Below are positions 34,421 to 44,816 of a stretch of 64,000 nucleotides of DNA, one piece after another. The notes beneath the pieces were generated by a model, which was not told where the DNA came from, ran no database searches, and saw only the letters and a program-made list of their open reading frames with translations. The stretch is taken from NCBI GenBank assembly GCA_021234155.1, contig JAJEKV010000064.1, forward strand, positions 1,426,001 to 1,490,000. Direction: 5' to 3'. A program made the position numbers and the translations under genes. Every line of letters begins with the position of its first letter. Position 1 is the stretch's first letter. The DNA is from Isoetes taiwanensis. Its lineage: Eukaryota; Streptophyta; Lycopodiopsida; Isoetales; Isoetaceae.

Positions 34421-35802
34421 GCTTGAAAGTTAGCATGACCAAAGCGTCGATGCCACAAAGTACCGATATCATCACCACGAGATATCACAACATTAGCAAA
34501 CTCATCATTCAGTTGAAGAGCATAAAGATTGCCTTGGCGAAAAGCAGTGGCAAAAACAAGACCATCTTTCACAAAACGGCAAACACGGTTATCAAACTGA
34601 ACAAGGAAGCCAATATCAGTAAGACGAGCAAGAGAAAGGAGATTGTGGGAAAGGTCCGGCACATGTAGAACCCCATGCAAAAGCCGCACACCAGAAGATG
34701 TGCCAATTTGAAGAGTACCAATGCCTTTGACAGCAAGGGGTCTATTGTCACCAAGATAGACAAATTTCTTAGCAAGAAGAGGACGATATTGAGTCAACCA
34801 ATGCTTGTGATGAGTCATGTGTTGAGTGGCAGCAGAATCTACAAGCATAGAATCATTAGCTTTAACCATTTCAAGCGCATCATGGACACAATGTCCCTCA
34901 TCTCGCATGCCAAGAAGAAGTTTATGCTCAGTAGCAAATTTTTTATAATAACATTCTTCTTCAGGATGGCCAGACTTTTTACAATATTCGCAAACAATAG
35001 AGCGACCACGACCATAGCCACGGCCACGGCCGCGTCCACACCCACGACCAGAACGACCAGCATGCTCATCAGCATAATTATCCTGATCATCATCACGAGA
35101 TCGTTTAGAACGAACCACAAGAGCTGTTTCTGTCTGATCTTTAAAATATTTTTGAAGTTTGGTAGCTTCATCTTTCAATGAAATATGAACACGATCTAGA
35201 GTGAGGTTGGCTTTATTGAGCAAAACGGTACGAACAACCTTGAATTCTTCTGGCAAAGTTTCTAGAAGTGCAACAATTTGTTGTTGAGGTGGCATGACCT
35301 CACCAGCAATAGACAAGCCATCTACAAGAGTTTTAAACTTATCAAAGTGAAGGTCAAAAGATTCTGTGAGGCTATAACGAAGATTTGCAATATCATTGCG
35401 AAGACTATAAATCTCATAGACAGTCTTTTGCTCATAAACTTTGTCAAGGTAACTCCAAACCTCAGCAGAGGTTTTGAGATCCCTAACATCCATCAGAATG
35501 GATTCTTTGAGTGCATAATGTATCAAAGAACGTGCCGCTTTATCTTTTTCTTCCCAGTCAGCTAAAAGCTTGACCCAAGTATCGTATTCAGCTCCACTGG
35601 TAGCAAGAGCACCAGCACTAGTCAATGGTTGTTTAGGAACACGGATTTTACCCGTGACGTAATCAAAAAGTTTGTCACTCTCCAACACCAACTCCAACAT
35701 AAGCTTCAAAACAGGGAAGCCAGATCCAGAAAAGACGTAAAGTGTCTTTGTCCCGGAGAGCCCGCGAAAAGTAACAACAGAAGAGCTTGGCTCTGATACC
35801 AT
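34225..35802 (-). CDS. copia C gag-protease polyprotein
   Basis: The ATG overlaps the primer site just after the LTR (MVSEPSSSVV), a common arrangement. The long frame holds a UBN2-type gag (about residues 35-215, with LIHYALKESI and YSLRNDIANLRYSL), an Arg/Gly-rich basic stretch, the zinc knuckle CEYCKKSGHPEEECY, the protease active site LVDSAATQHMT, and the GAG-pre-integrase motif WHRRFGHANF with CEACALGKQHRHPF. Only the join to integrase is broken, so gag-protease could still be translated. Confidence 0.88.
   Translation of the reverse strand: MVSEPSSSVVTFRGLSGTKTLYVFSGSGFPVLKLMLELVLESDKLFDYVTGKIRVPKQPLTSAGALATSGAEYDTWVKLLADWEEKDKAARSLIHYALKESILMDVRDLKTSAEVWSYLDKVYEQKTVYEIYSLRNDIANLRYSLTESFDLHFDKFKTLVDGLSIAGEVMPPQQQIVALLETLPEEFKVVRTVLLNKANLTLDRVHISLKDEATKLQKYFKDQTETALVVRSKRSRDDDQDNYADEHAGRSGRGCGRGRGRGYGRGRSIVCEYCKKSGHPEEECYYKKFATEHKLLLGMRDEGHCVHDALEMVKANDSMLVDSAATQHMTHHKHWLTQYRPLLAKKFVYLGDNRPLAVKGIGTLQIGTSSGVRLLHGVLHVPDLSHNLLSLARLTDIGFLVQFDNRVCRFVKDGLVFATAFRQGNLYALQLNDEFANVVISRGDDIGTLWHRRFGHANFQALLDMSCDELVDGLNLSTHGVLGVCEACALGKQHRHPFSGDGHPTLAFLRTCTFRSLWPILCFHW
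35788..35801 (-). other. primer binding site of copia C
   Basis: GGCTCTGATACCA on + is the complement of TGGTATCAGAGCC, directly inside the right LTR. Confidence 0.85.
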
Positions 35803-35999
35803 GTTAGAAATATGAGACACACACAACTTTTCCCACAAGACAAGACAAAATTTTATTCATATGAGATACATATTTATACATCAATATGAGCCACTATTGG
35901 ACTAGTGCCACAATAGGCAAGAGTGCTATATGTGACATACATGCCATACATGGCAAAAGGTAAAGGTGCACGTCTCCTATAGAAAGGAGATTCCAAACA
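35802..35999 (-). repeat. 5' LTR of copia C
   Basis: 198 bp; target duplication GGAAG follows at 36000-36004. High identity to the left LTR suggests a fairly recent insertion. Confidence 0.93.
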
Positions 36000-36425
36000 G
36001 GAAGATCAAGGAGCAAGAATCAAGGAACAAGATCAAGTAGCAAGATCAAGAGCAAGGAACAAGATCAAGTAGCAAGGAGCACGGGAATGAAGTAGCAAGG
36101 ATTCCGAACAAGGATCAAGATCAACTGTAGCAAGAAGCAATGAACAAGGAAGATCAAGTAGCAAGAAGATCATGGAACAAGGAAGATCAAGTAGCAAGAA
36201 GATCAAGGAACAAGGAAGATGAAGGAGCAAGAAGCAAGGATCAAGATCAAGTAGCAAGGTGAAAAGTGAGAAGTGAAAGCAAGGTAAAAGAATTTATAGC
36301 TACGAATCCAATAATGTTGAAGTATAATACCAATAATGTTGAAGTATAATACCAATAATGCTGAGGTATAATACCAATAATGCTCACGATAATAATAATA
36401 ATAATGCTGAAGTATTATACCAATA
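36000..36425 (+). repeat. minisatellite, right part, then AT-rich tandem units
   Basis: 36000-36270 continues the GATCAAGTAGCAAG array. From 36305 to about 36425 units of about 22 bp around ACCAATAATGTTGAAGTATA repeat several times. No gene. Confidence 0.75.
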
Positions 36426-36943
36426 ATTCTACAACGACTATAAAAGCAGCTCCATTCTGGTAGAAGTCATTCATCTCCCATGGCTTATAATATCTATGAG
36501 TATGAAGATCGGTTTGAGACCATTCTTTGCTCCATGAGCTACAATGATATTGTTCGGTGCATACATAAAAGCAGTTAAAATTTGGATCCCTACTTGCAAT
36601 CCAAAGGCGATGGTCCCGAGTGTCATTGCCCCGGCCTTACTCGTGTTGTGATCCATCTTCTTTGGCTTCCCCGAACGTCGTGCCTATGAGCTGAATGCGA
36701 TCCGTTAGCGAGGATTGAAGATGAGTGAATCATCGACTCTATAATGCCATCAATAATATGTGCATCTAAATTATATGTATGCCATCAATAATGTGTGCAT
36801 CGATATAATGATGTGTATTAAACACCTATTATAAAAGATGTAAGGATGTTAGTATAAGCATAATGAAAGCTAATTGATGTATCGACAATGTATTAATTGT
36901 CCAAAATGCTTAAGTATTATAGCAAAAGAAATTACATACATAA
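36426..36943. other. 3' flank of DUF7869-type gene, no gene supported
   Basis: A 61-residue minus frame (36656-36471) with a hydrophobic middle has no recognisable motif or context. The rest is AT-rich and probably 3' UTR or spacer of the minus-strand gene. Confidence 0.35.
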
Positions 36944-39900
36944 TTATCGAGAACATGACTGAGATTGAGAGCTTTTAGCTAATGCTATGTCCCCCCACAT
37001 GTCAACAATGTATTTTGGAATCAAGCAGTCTTGGGTCTTTTTGCCATTTGCATCCCATGCATAATGTATGGCATCTAACTTCTCATACCTTGATGGATCT
37101 GATGGATTGGGTCGCCAACGTTTAGTTAAGCAACCTGTATAGTCACGACCAACAGGCATCCACCATGATACATAAATGTGACCATAATTGGTAGACTCTG
37201 GATCTAGGATGGCATCTTCTTCTGTAAAGCCCAACTACGTTGGAGTTTCATCGTCTCCAGGTCGGACTAAAACAAACATACCTTTCGTAACATGTGCATG
37301 AGGATCGAACTCATCCATAGGCAACACCGGACGCCCATCTGGCTGGCCCACAATGTCGTAGGCAAAGGTCTTACAAGCCGCAGCGGCTTCATCGACCTCT
37401 GGAGTAAATGCAGCTTGTAGAGGTTCTTGCCTTGTACGCAACCAAAAGTTATCATTTTGAGGTTGTCCTGGAGATACATCTTCCAAACACACAAGAATCT
37501 CGTTCCAGTAATCCATAGTTGCTTTGTACTGTCGTGCAAACACATATCTTCTTGATTTTTGCAGAAGGAATTCCATAATGCTATGTACTTGCGATCTTTG
37601 TCTCGCCAAAGCCGAGATCTTTCAATGTCTTCCTTGGAGGAATATTTTTAGGCACCCCCGTTGGTAACGTTGGCTCACCATTTTCATCCTCCTTCCACAT
37701 TCTTATTCCTTTTTCTAGAATCCACTCTTTATGGGTTGGCCGCATCTTATATTGCATAATGGGCCATTTCCCATCCATTTTAAATCGAATAGCAATGGGC
37801 CTCGGTATGGCTGTTAGGCGTTGGCCTTTATCGGGGATATATCCCTTGACAAAGCCTTTCAATCGGAACTTCATCCACAAAATATGGAATAGGAGACTTT
37901 GCATTGCACTTGCTAAACAAGTAAAAGCAACTTCGAGCAAAGTTAGAGCATCCGATGAACTCATTAACGTCGAAAAGTTCTCAAACAATGCATCAATATC
38001 GTCATGAGTATGCCCAACCATCATGAAGCCAACCTGAATCTCATCGAATACCTTAAGCCATGTCAAATAAGAGAGGTAGGAGAACACATATCTATTTTTA
38101 TTTTGACCCGATGCATTATCCAACTGTAAGTAGAGATTTCGAGGAAGAGGATTGAAGCCTTCTAAGTTGGCACTAGAAGATGAAGGCATCTTCTCTTGTG
38201 TCTGCGCTAGCTTATGCTGCAGTGGTCGAGTATCTTTTAGGGCTTGCATCAATTTGCAATCTGTAGTTCTGCTTCCACACAGATCACCACACTTGTCTTC
38301 TTCCGGCAACTCAAGATAGTGTAGGATCCTAGAAAGTGATCCAACATGAAAGTTTGCATCATCCTTCCAAAGATCAAGAGAGAAATGGCCATAAGCCCGT
38401 CCACCATGACCATGTGTCAATGCTCCTGTCAAGCTGCTCTTCAAGCGATCTCCTCTCCAAACAGACTTTGCGAGATGGTGACTTCTTGGTGTCAGTGTTT
38501 TGACCTGATCCATCTTATCATGTATTATGCAAAGGTGACTTTCTGGCGAACGATGTGATAATGCACGCCAATGCCAATATTGACTCCTACAGGAACGTTG
38601 TTCCAACATATGTGCCCGCCGTTGAATTGAAAGGTTGCGCCTCTCCCTTGTATCTTTTGTTCTTTCCAATTTCTGCTTGATGACTGCACATATGTTACAC
38701 TTGGAGAATGCTGTATTTTTTGCTATGCTGACGTCTGGAAACTCTTTCTTCTAAATATTGTAAAAAGAGGGCAAGGTTACACTCTGTCCTGTCAATTCTT
38801 CCACCACGGCACCCACTTCCTTATGTATGCTCTTCTTATTAAGAATGGAAGGAAGTTTGCGAACATTCTCCCTTATATCATCCTTTCCTTTTTTGCTTCT
38901 ATGTGGAATGCTCTCCGCATTCTCACTAATGAAGGTATCAAGCACACTTTCTGTAGCTAGTGTCACAGATCTAGGCTTCTTAGAGCCTGTATTACCATGC
39001 TCCGCCCGTTTTCCACCTAACTCGAACCTCTTCCTCCAACTATAAAACGTAGACTGAGCAACTCCTAAAGCCACGTGCCATGCGAATTGATAGCACTCCA
39101 CTCCAGAGACCACTACTTTCGCCTCCGACTGCCCTGTATAAGTTACACTCAACACATAAAAAACAAGCGTAATCCTGGCAGATTGAGAATAAAATTCTTT
39201 TCTTAAGGCACATACTTGCTCGCCTCGGGTTTTTTTGACACATTAGCCCCTTGCAACATGTTGATTTTAGAGCACTCTTGATTGACTTGGAAGCGCACAT
39301 CCTCTCCTCCTTGCTATCCCCCTTTGGTTCCCTCCTGACCCTCTTCACATATGTATATTTCCTTTTCCTCTTGAATTGCTTCTCAACATCAGCTTCCAAG
39401 CACTCAACTTCTAAGTCATCCTGTTCGAGAGTAGCTCGAGCTTGTAAATGTTGTGAAACTGTCCTACCATCATGAAGCAAAACATCATAGGTCTCCCAGG
39501 TTACTAGACTGTTAGCTATAGGCCTCTCAGCACAAGCATGACATGACCTGATATTTTGGTTTCCCGTTGGATCTATTATGTTACCCACTGAAAGCCCGAC
39601 CTTTAATACACCCAAGAACTCATCGTCTTTAGCATCCTGAGGATCACTAAAGACTATATTCGCCTCCGAATATTTAGATCCAATGCAGGAGTGAAGAATG
39701 TAGCATGGCAAACCTAGTAGATCTGCTGCGGGAGTAGTAGATCGTCTCATCTTCAGGCTTAAACAACTTTGAGACCAAGGCGGGCAGCTAGATTCTCATG
39801 ACCTCAATCTCCTCTACTATCTCGTCTTCTTCATTTGTTGCTGTGTTGCTTGGTTCACCACAGTGAGCAGTGAAACTGATGTCCGGCGGGCTACTGACAG

Positions 39901-40218
39901 ATGGTGGACTACTAGATGAATCCTCTTCTAAAGAGGGCAAATTGAGGGATCTCGAAGACGTATCTTCACTTGAGGGGCACTCATTTTGTTTTACATCCCT
40001 CTTAGGCCACTGAATGAATGTGTCTACTGCTTCACCAAAGTTATCTGCCCCTTCGCAGGGGACTGGAAGCTCGGTCGATGGGATCACGGACTCCGTGACC
40101 TCAATAGCTACATTTGAAGGATCTATTTCCTTCCCATGAAGAGTGGTTCTATTCAAAATATGTCCCCGGGCAACAATTGTCCTTCCGACGAATAGGTTGT
40201 ACAAGGGAAAATTGAACC
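36944..40218 (-). pseudogene. DUF8039/DUF7869-type transposase-like gene, damaged
   Basis: The minus reading starts after a CAG acceptor at 40218, so an upstream exon is expected. Segment 1 (40218-39788) reads YNLFVGRTIVARGHILN then LHGKEI and FIQWPKRD, like DUF8039. Segment 2 (39750-39040) is basic and Cys-rich. Segment 3 (39155-38751) has a helix-turn-helix-like GVAQSTFYSWRKRFELGGKR with HGNTGSKKP. Segment 4 (from about 38710) has CNIC, LCIIHDKMDQVKT, then LYLQLDNASGQNKNRYVFSY and GFMMVGHTHDDIDALF, the DUF7869 signature with RNase H/DDE-like acidic residues. Segment 5 (37609-36944) is the C-terminal part, split by an in-frame TAG at 37235-37237. Frames change near 39100 and 37600. A mobile-element origin is inferred, not shown. 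Confidence 0.75.
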
Positions 40219-40288
40219 TGTTTCAATCAAGCAAGACGACACTTTTTAGAACATATGAATTAGACGAAAAATAAGCAATAAATACGCA

Positions 40289-40640
40289 AAAATGGCGCCA
40301 TTTAGTACAAAAGAAAAATTTTTGGTCTAAATTTGGAGCTAAATGGCGCCATGGCGCCATTTGGTCGTATCGGTGAACACTTGGATCAAATGGCGCCATG
40401 GCGCCATTTGATCCAAATTCAAACCTATGGCACATTCATTGGTGTGAATTTGGAACAAATGGCGCCATGGCGCCATTTCATCCAAGTGCCAAATTTGGAG
40501 CCAAATGGCGCCATGGCTCCATTTGGCTCCAAATTTACACCATTTCAACCGTGCCCACCATTTTCAACCGAATGGCGCTATGGCGCCATTTAGACCAACA
40601 CCATTTTAAGGGTGTATTTGGAATAGAATGGCGCCCTGTG
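40289..40640. repeat. palindrome cluster 1 (GGCGCCATGGCGCC core)
   Basis: Five full or near-full palindromes made of the core GGCGCCATGGCGCC flanked by AAAT and ATTT lie at 40341-40362, 40388-40409, 40457-40478, 40503-40524 (one mismatch) and 40571-40590. A half form, AAATGGCGCCATTT, is at 40290-40303. The copy at 40381-40416 extends to a perfect 36-bp palindrome. The cluster lies just upstream of the first visible exon of the minus gene, probably in its first intron or leader. Confidence 0.95.
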
Positions 40641-40684
40641 ACATGGGGCGATTTGGCTTAGCTCCATCACAAAATCTACACGAC

Positions 40685-40756
40685 GTTCCTATGTTATGCA
40701 TTCTTGCTCCCATTGATGTATGTGTCAATAAGAGCAGGCATGCATAACATGGGAAC
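40685..40756 (+). ncRNA. imperfect stem-loop, candidate small-RNA precursor
   Basis: Arms 40685-40709 and 40732-40756 pair over 25 positions with 22 Watson-Crick pairs, 2 G-U wobbles and 1 mismatch. The 22-base loop can add five more pairs (ATTGA with TCAAT). This is the shape of a short plant miRNA precursor or a tiny fold-back element. I recognise no known miRNA. It lies between two divergent genes. Confidence 0.35.
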
Positions 40757-40969
40757 CCCATGCCAACTTTGCAATTGAAACCAAGTTTCTTAGTGTCCTA
40801 GCAGCATTAATGTCAGCATTTGGACACGCTATACACATGGCAGCAATAGAACAGAATTCATACCAGAAATAGTGGACTTACTTGATATTAGATAGATCCA
40901 TAGTGGTATGTCCTGGAGCAGTAGATGGAACAGGAAAATCAAGCTGATCCCAGCAGATAAATTCGCAGA

Positions 40970-41110
40970 AGAATGCGCCAAGAAGAATTCGCCAAGAAGA
41001 AAGCGCCAAGAAGGATTCGCCAAGAAGAAAGCGCCAAGAAGAATTCGCCAAGAAGAAAGCGCCAAGAATCACCTGGGATTTCTGTGAGCGCCAAGAAGAA
41101 AGCGCCTGAC
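40970..41110. repeat. CGCCAAGAAGAA minisatellite
   Basis: About ten units of roughly 14-15 bp alternate GCGCCAAGAAGAA and TTCGCCAAGAAGAA. The hydrophobic minus frames over this stretch are products of the repeat. Confidence 0.9.
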
Positions 41111-41875
41111 AGCACGCATGCGCCTTGCAAAGTTTCTGCCTAGGCGCCTGAGAAAAGAAGCGCGCCTTATGCGAGCGGCAGCTGAGACGAGCAGGCGGAT
41201 TCGAAAGCGCCTGAATCGTGCACGAAAATGTCTGCGTCGTGGCATGGTCGCATTAAGTGGGAGCACGGCGACAAAGAGGGAGCTTTAAATGCAAAGTACA
41301 ATTTTAAAAGCGGACGATTCAAATTTGGACGGATGGCATCAAATTTCAATTCTGGGGAGAATTTTGACTTTTATGTTAATTCGCGGTGGTAGGGAATTTT
41401 GAATTTTATGTTCAAATTTGGTAGTGATTAGAGCCGGAAATATTGAATTTCAAAATTCAAATTTAGGCGGGCATGGGCGCTGGACATACGATGCATGGCG
41501 GGCATGGGCGCTGGACCGCCACCTGGCATGGGGCGGGCATGGGGTGCTGGGCCGGGCATGGCGCTGGGCGACCCGCAGGCCCTAGTTGGCGCTTTGTGTG
41601 TATTAAGCGGATAGCCAGCGGCCAAAGTTTGTTATGCCTAATTGTTTTTATGAAGTTTCTCATTCGGTTTTTTCGTTTTCGATTCCAGCTCCTAGCGCCT
41701 CGACCTTAAGCGCCCGGCGCCCGGCCTAAGTCGCCAGACACCTAAGCGCCCAGCGCCTAAAGCAACCTTCTTCGTCCTTTGTTTTCAGTGTTTTCTGGCA
41801 CCATTTCCCCACAGTTCAGCGCCTCAACACATCTAGCGACACACCAGCTTTCGGACCAAATTCAAGGCGCTCGAA
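41111..41875 (+). promoter_or_regulatory. presumed promoter region of ParB/methyltransferase-like gene
   Basis: The stretch is locally GC-rich with many GCGCC and GGCGC words (41460-41580, 41695-41760) and no coding. It ends at the ATG at 41876. No clear TATA box. Divergent promoter use with the minus gene is possible. Confidence 0.3.
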
Positions 41876-41976
41876 ATGGAAATCGACAATTCTAGAGCTC
41901 CTCAGAATGTGGAGACAGCTGCTAGCGCACCTCAAGGGACATGTATGTCATCTACTTGCATTGTTTTGTTTGGGCT

Positions 41977-42870
41977 AAATGGCGCCACCGCGCTATTTAG
42001 ATGCTGGTAGCCACTTTAGGGTCTTAATAGTTGACAAATGGTTGGATGCCTGAGCGCACTTTAGGAGTCTATTAGCTTACTTTAGGATGCCTGGTAGCTT
42101 ACTCTAGAGGGTCTTTTGCTACCAAATGGCGCCGCGCCATTTGATGTCTATTAGCTTACCATAGGGCCTTGTTGTTGGCAAATGGCGCCATGGCGCCATT
42201 TGATGTCTATTAGCTTACCATAGGGCCTTGTTCTTGGCAAATGGCGCCATGGCGCTATTCCATGTCTATTAGCATACATTTGGGACTTGTTGTTGGCAAA
42301 TGGCACCATGGCGCAATTTTTATCTGCGTCCAGTCCATAAACACTAATGGAGTCATTCGCATATGTATTGCTCCTACGAATCGCAGGTGCCTCTACCCAG
42401 TCAGAGCCACTCTCCTTCCAACCATCTTCCGCGAATATTGCGAAGGGGAGGGGCTCGTCTTGGAGTGGAAACCTCGCGACTTACGCAGGAAATGCATTCG
42501 AACTACTTCCATGTGATGCACTGAACTCGGATGCAAATGGCGCCATTTGCAGGTCAGTGGAAATTACAGTGCACTTTGTTAAAACGGACGACTAAGCAAA
42601 TGGCGCCATGGCGCCATTTGCATCTGAGTTCAGTTCCGAGGTAGCTTGCTTCTCATTGTGTTGCGTTCTGTAGTGCTCTCTCCTATGAGTCGCAGGTGCC
42701 TCCACCCAGTCAGAGCCACTCTCCTTCGAACCATCTTCCTCGAATATTGCGAAGGGGAGGGGCTCGGAAGCTGGAGGCCTGGAACGACCAAACGCTGAGG
42801 ATATGCATCTGAACTGCTTCCATGTGCTTATGCATCGACTCAGATGCAAATAAATGCCACGGCGCCATTT
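41977..42870. repeat. palindrome cluster 2 in intron 1
   Basis: Copies lie at about 41977, 42124, 42180, 42239, 42298, 42533, 42596 and 42852, perfect at 42180-42201 and 42596-42621 (extended to 26 bp). From 42124 to 42298 they are spaced 56, 59 and 59 bp with similar spacers (GATGTCTATTAGC...CTTGTTGTTGGC). Another ~100-bp unit with CAGTCAGAGCCACTCTCCTT repeats at about 42373 and 42662. Confidence 0.93.
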
Positions 42871-42951
42871 ACCTACCACAACCGATTATGCACGCTTGTT
42901 GTTAAAACCATTTACTGATGCCTCTTTGTTACTGATGCCCCTTTGTTGCAG

Positions 42952-44660
42952 CTATGTTACGTCCGGAAACACAATTTCAATCCGACCAGACTATCATGCT
43001 GATAGACAGGTACTGGTGCATGGAAGTAATGCGGGTGAGCCCCTCTACTCTACAGGGCTCGAAGGAGATCTGCGAGAAGAGAGCTCTGCCTCCTTATAAA
43101 GGAGACGACCCGAATCGGCCCAGGCATTTACCGGCCGGTATCTTGATCCACATGAAGATGGTTGCCAAGAGCGGTCGCGAAGATTGGATCCGGGTGGTCT
43201 GTGGGGATACTATGCGTGAGAGAATAATTGTCTACTATGTGGACTGGAAGTTTTATGATCCGGATTTGTAATGTCTCGCTAGCATTGCAAATGTAGCTGG
43301 TTCCGCGAAGAAGCAAGGCTGGGCGCTGCCATCGTACAACAGCTTTGAAGAAGCTGACATCAAAGGCCCACAAGAAATCTTGAGGGGCTTTATGATTCTT
43401 CGCAATCGTATGAACGAGTCAAAAAACTCGCCTTCATTCGCTGAAGGCTTTAGCCCGCCAGGTTACTACCCGCCATTGTGGACACGACCGGCTAAAAACA
43501 GCTTAGCAAGAAGAAGACAAGACAAACTAAGGAGACACCGCAAATTTAAAAAGACTCCTCATCTTTCTATCGAGGATGTGTCCGTGAAACCCACTTTTAA
43601 GGAAAGGCGGCGGGGCAAGCGGAAAAGTTAAGAGAAAGGATCACAAAGATCCTGAGAAGGAAAAGAAGGAAAAGAAGGAAAAGGAAAAGAAGGAAGAGAA
43701 GGAAGAGAAAGAAAAGAAGGAAAAGAAGGAAAAGAAAAAGGAAAGGAAAGACAAGGATAGGGATGGCAAGGGGCAGAAGGAAGGAAAGGCGAGACAGGAA
43801 AAGGAGGGAAAGGAAGTGGAGACAGAGGAAATGGATGGGAAAAAGAAGAAGAAACACAGGCTGGAGCACCAAGAAGGATAGGACACCTAAAAAGCAAAGA
43901 AGGCAGACTCAGGCTCCTAGTCCTGCTGGAAGTCCAAGAAGTGGTGGTGAAGCTCCAAGCCCATCGCATAGCCAGGATCCTGCGGACACACCGGCCAAAA
44001 GGGTCACCATTCAGAAGCCAGAGCGCAAGCTTACCTTAAGAATTGCTCAGCACTTGCTAGAGGTGCCTGCAAATCTTAAGGTCGAAAGGTCAGAAGAGGA
44101 AAAGACGGCAGAGAATACACTGCAAAAAATTTACGATCACCGGCATCTGTTTCCTCTGGGTGTCACATTTATAAAAAAGATAGACGTGTTCAAACTATAT
44201 CAAGGGCCAGCAAATCTGACATCTAGACCAAGGAATATGGAGCACGTCAAAACGTTAGTGGAGTCCTTTCAGAGAGACCCACATCCAGTGTTCACTCCCG
44301 CTGATGTGATTCCATTCAATCCCCTCACAAACAAACTGGTCCCTTGGAAAACCGAGGATGACCTCATGGGGATGCACTATTATATAGTGAATGGCAATCA
44401 TTCAGTTATGGCTGCTCAGCTTGTATGTAGAAGACTCGGCACAGCAAAGTCCTAAGAGCAAATGTCAAAGATTTATCTTCAACGGAATTGCCGAGTGTTT
44501 GCTTGCAGCTCAGTTGTGAAGTCAATGATATCACTGCGAAGACTATTTTCAAAGAGCCCTTCATTGATAACATAACCCACCAAGGCGGCAATATATGCTC
44601 TATCGCGGGGAAGCCCGATCCATCGGGACGCTTGGCGATCCACGCCGAGAACCATACAAG
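42952..44660 (+). pseudogene. exons 2-3: N-terminal region and ParB/sulfiredoxin-like domain
   Basis: After the intron the frame reads DRYWCMEVMRVSPSTLQGSK, a region I do not recognise, then VDWKFYDPDL and TAA. The same frame continues openly with CLASIANVAGSAKKQGWALP up to 43631, so one codon is mutated. A purine-rich Lys/Glu repeat (43640-43870) follows. The ParB-like part (about 44160-44660) reads VTFIKKIDVFKLYQGPANL, NMEHVKTLVESF, then HYYIVNGNHSVMAAQL, matching the ParB pattern of an opening strand, a helix with L..S, and a closing [VI][VI].G.[HR]...A[AL]. After intron 2 it continues LSCEVNDITAKTIFKEPFID and ends GRLAIHAENHT. ParB-like domains bind or act on DNA; this residue pattern is the main evidence. 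Confidence 0.55.
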
Positions 44661-44691
44661 GTACATACTGTTGTAATTGTTGGCAAGATTA

Positions 44692-44774
44692 GCAAATGGC
44701 GCCGTGGCGCCATTTGCTCATTAAATGGTGCCGCAGCGCCATTTCTTCACTAAGTGGCGCTGCGGCGCCTTTTG
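44692..44774. repeat. palindrome cluster 3 in intron 3
   Basis: Three imperfect copies (44692-44717, 44723-44744, 44752-44774) in which the central ATGG is replaced by GTGG, GCAG and TGCGG forms. They fill about half of the 156-bp intron. Confidence 0.9.
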
Positions 44775-44816
44775 CTCATTAAATGTCATTGAAGGCTAAC
44801 TTCTTGTTGTTTCCAG

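Larger units (their letters stand above)
31701..35999 (-). mobile_element. complete Ty1/copia element C with LTRs and target duplication
   Basis: The LTRs at 31701-31892 and 35802-35999 both start TGTTAGAAATATGAGAC and end GATTCCAAACA. They differ mainly by a 6-bp indel and are flanked by the same 5-bp target duplication, GGAAG. The primer site (TGGTATCAGAGCC on minus) is beside the right LTR and a purine tract (GCAGGGAGGG on minus) beside the left one, so the element reads on minus. It is non-autonomous: the central RT with its YADD box is deleted and frames are broken. Confidence 0.95.

Noticed and set aside
34675-35181. Plus-strand ORF of 168 residues over copia C
   Set aside because: It is antisense to the gag-protease frame and has no motif.
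40223-40661. Several short ORFs with MAPW and WRHL repeats on both strands
   Set aside because: They are translations of the palindromes themselves.
40829-41349. Hydrophobic repetitive minus ORFs with FLLGEFFLA units
   Set aside because: They arise from the CGCCAAGAAGAA minisatellite and have no other support.
41428-41709. Small ORFs rich in Gly, Ala and His over GC-rich DNA
   Set aside because: Low-complexity GGGCATGGGCGCTGG-like repeats explain them, and they lie upstream of the gene start.
42124-42320. Evenly spaced palindromes that look like a CRISPR array
   Set aside because: The spacers are similar to each other, the locus is an intron of a plant gene, and there are no cas genes.
43597-43969. 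Phe/Ser/Pro-rich minus ORFs
   Set aside because: They are the complement of the Lys/Glu-rich purine tract in the plus-strand gene.
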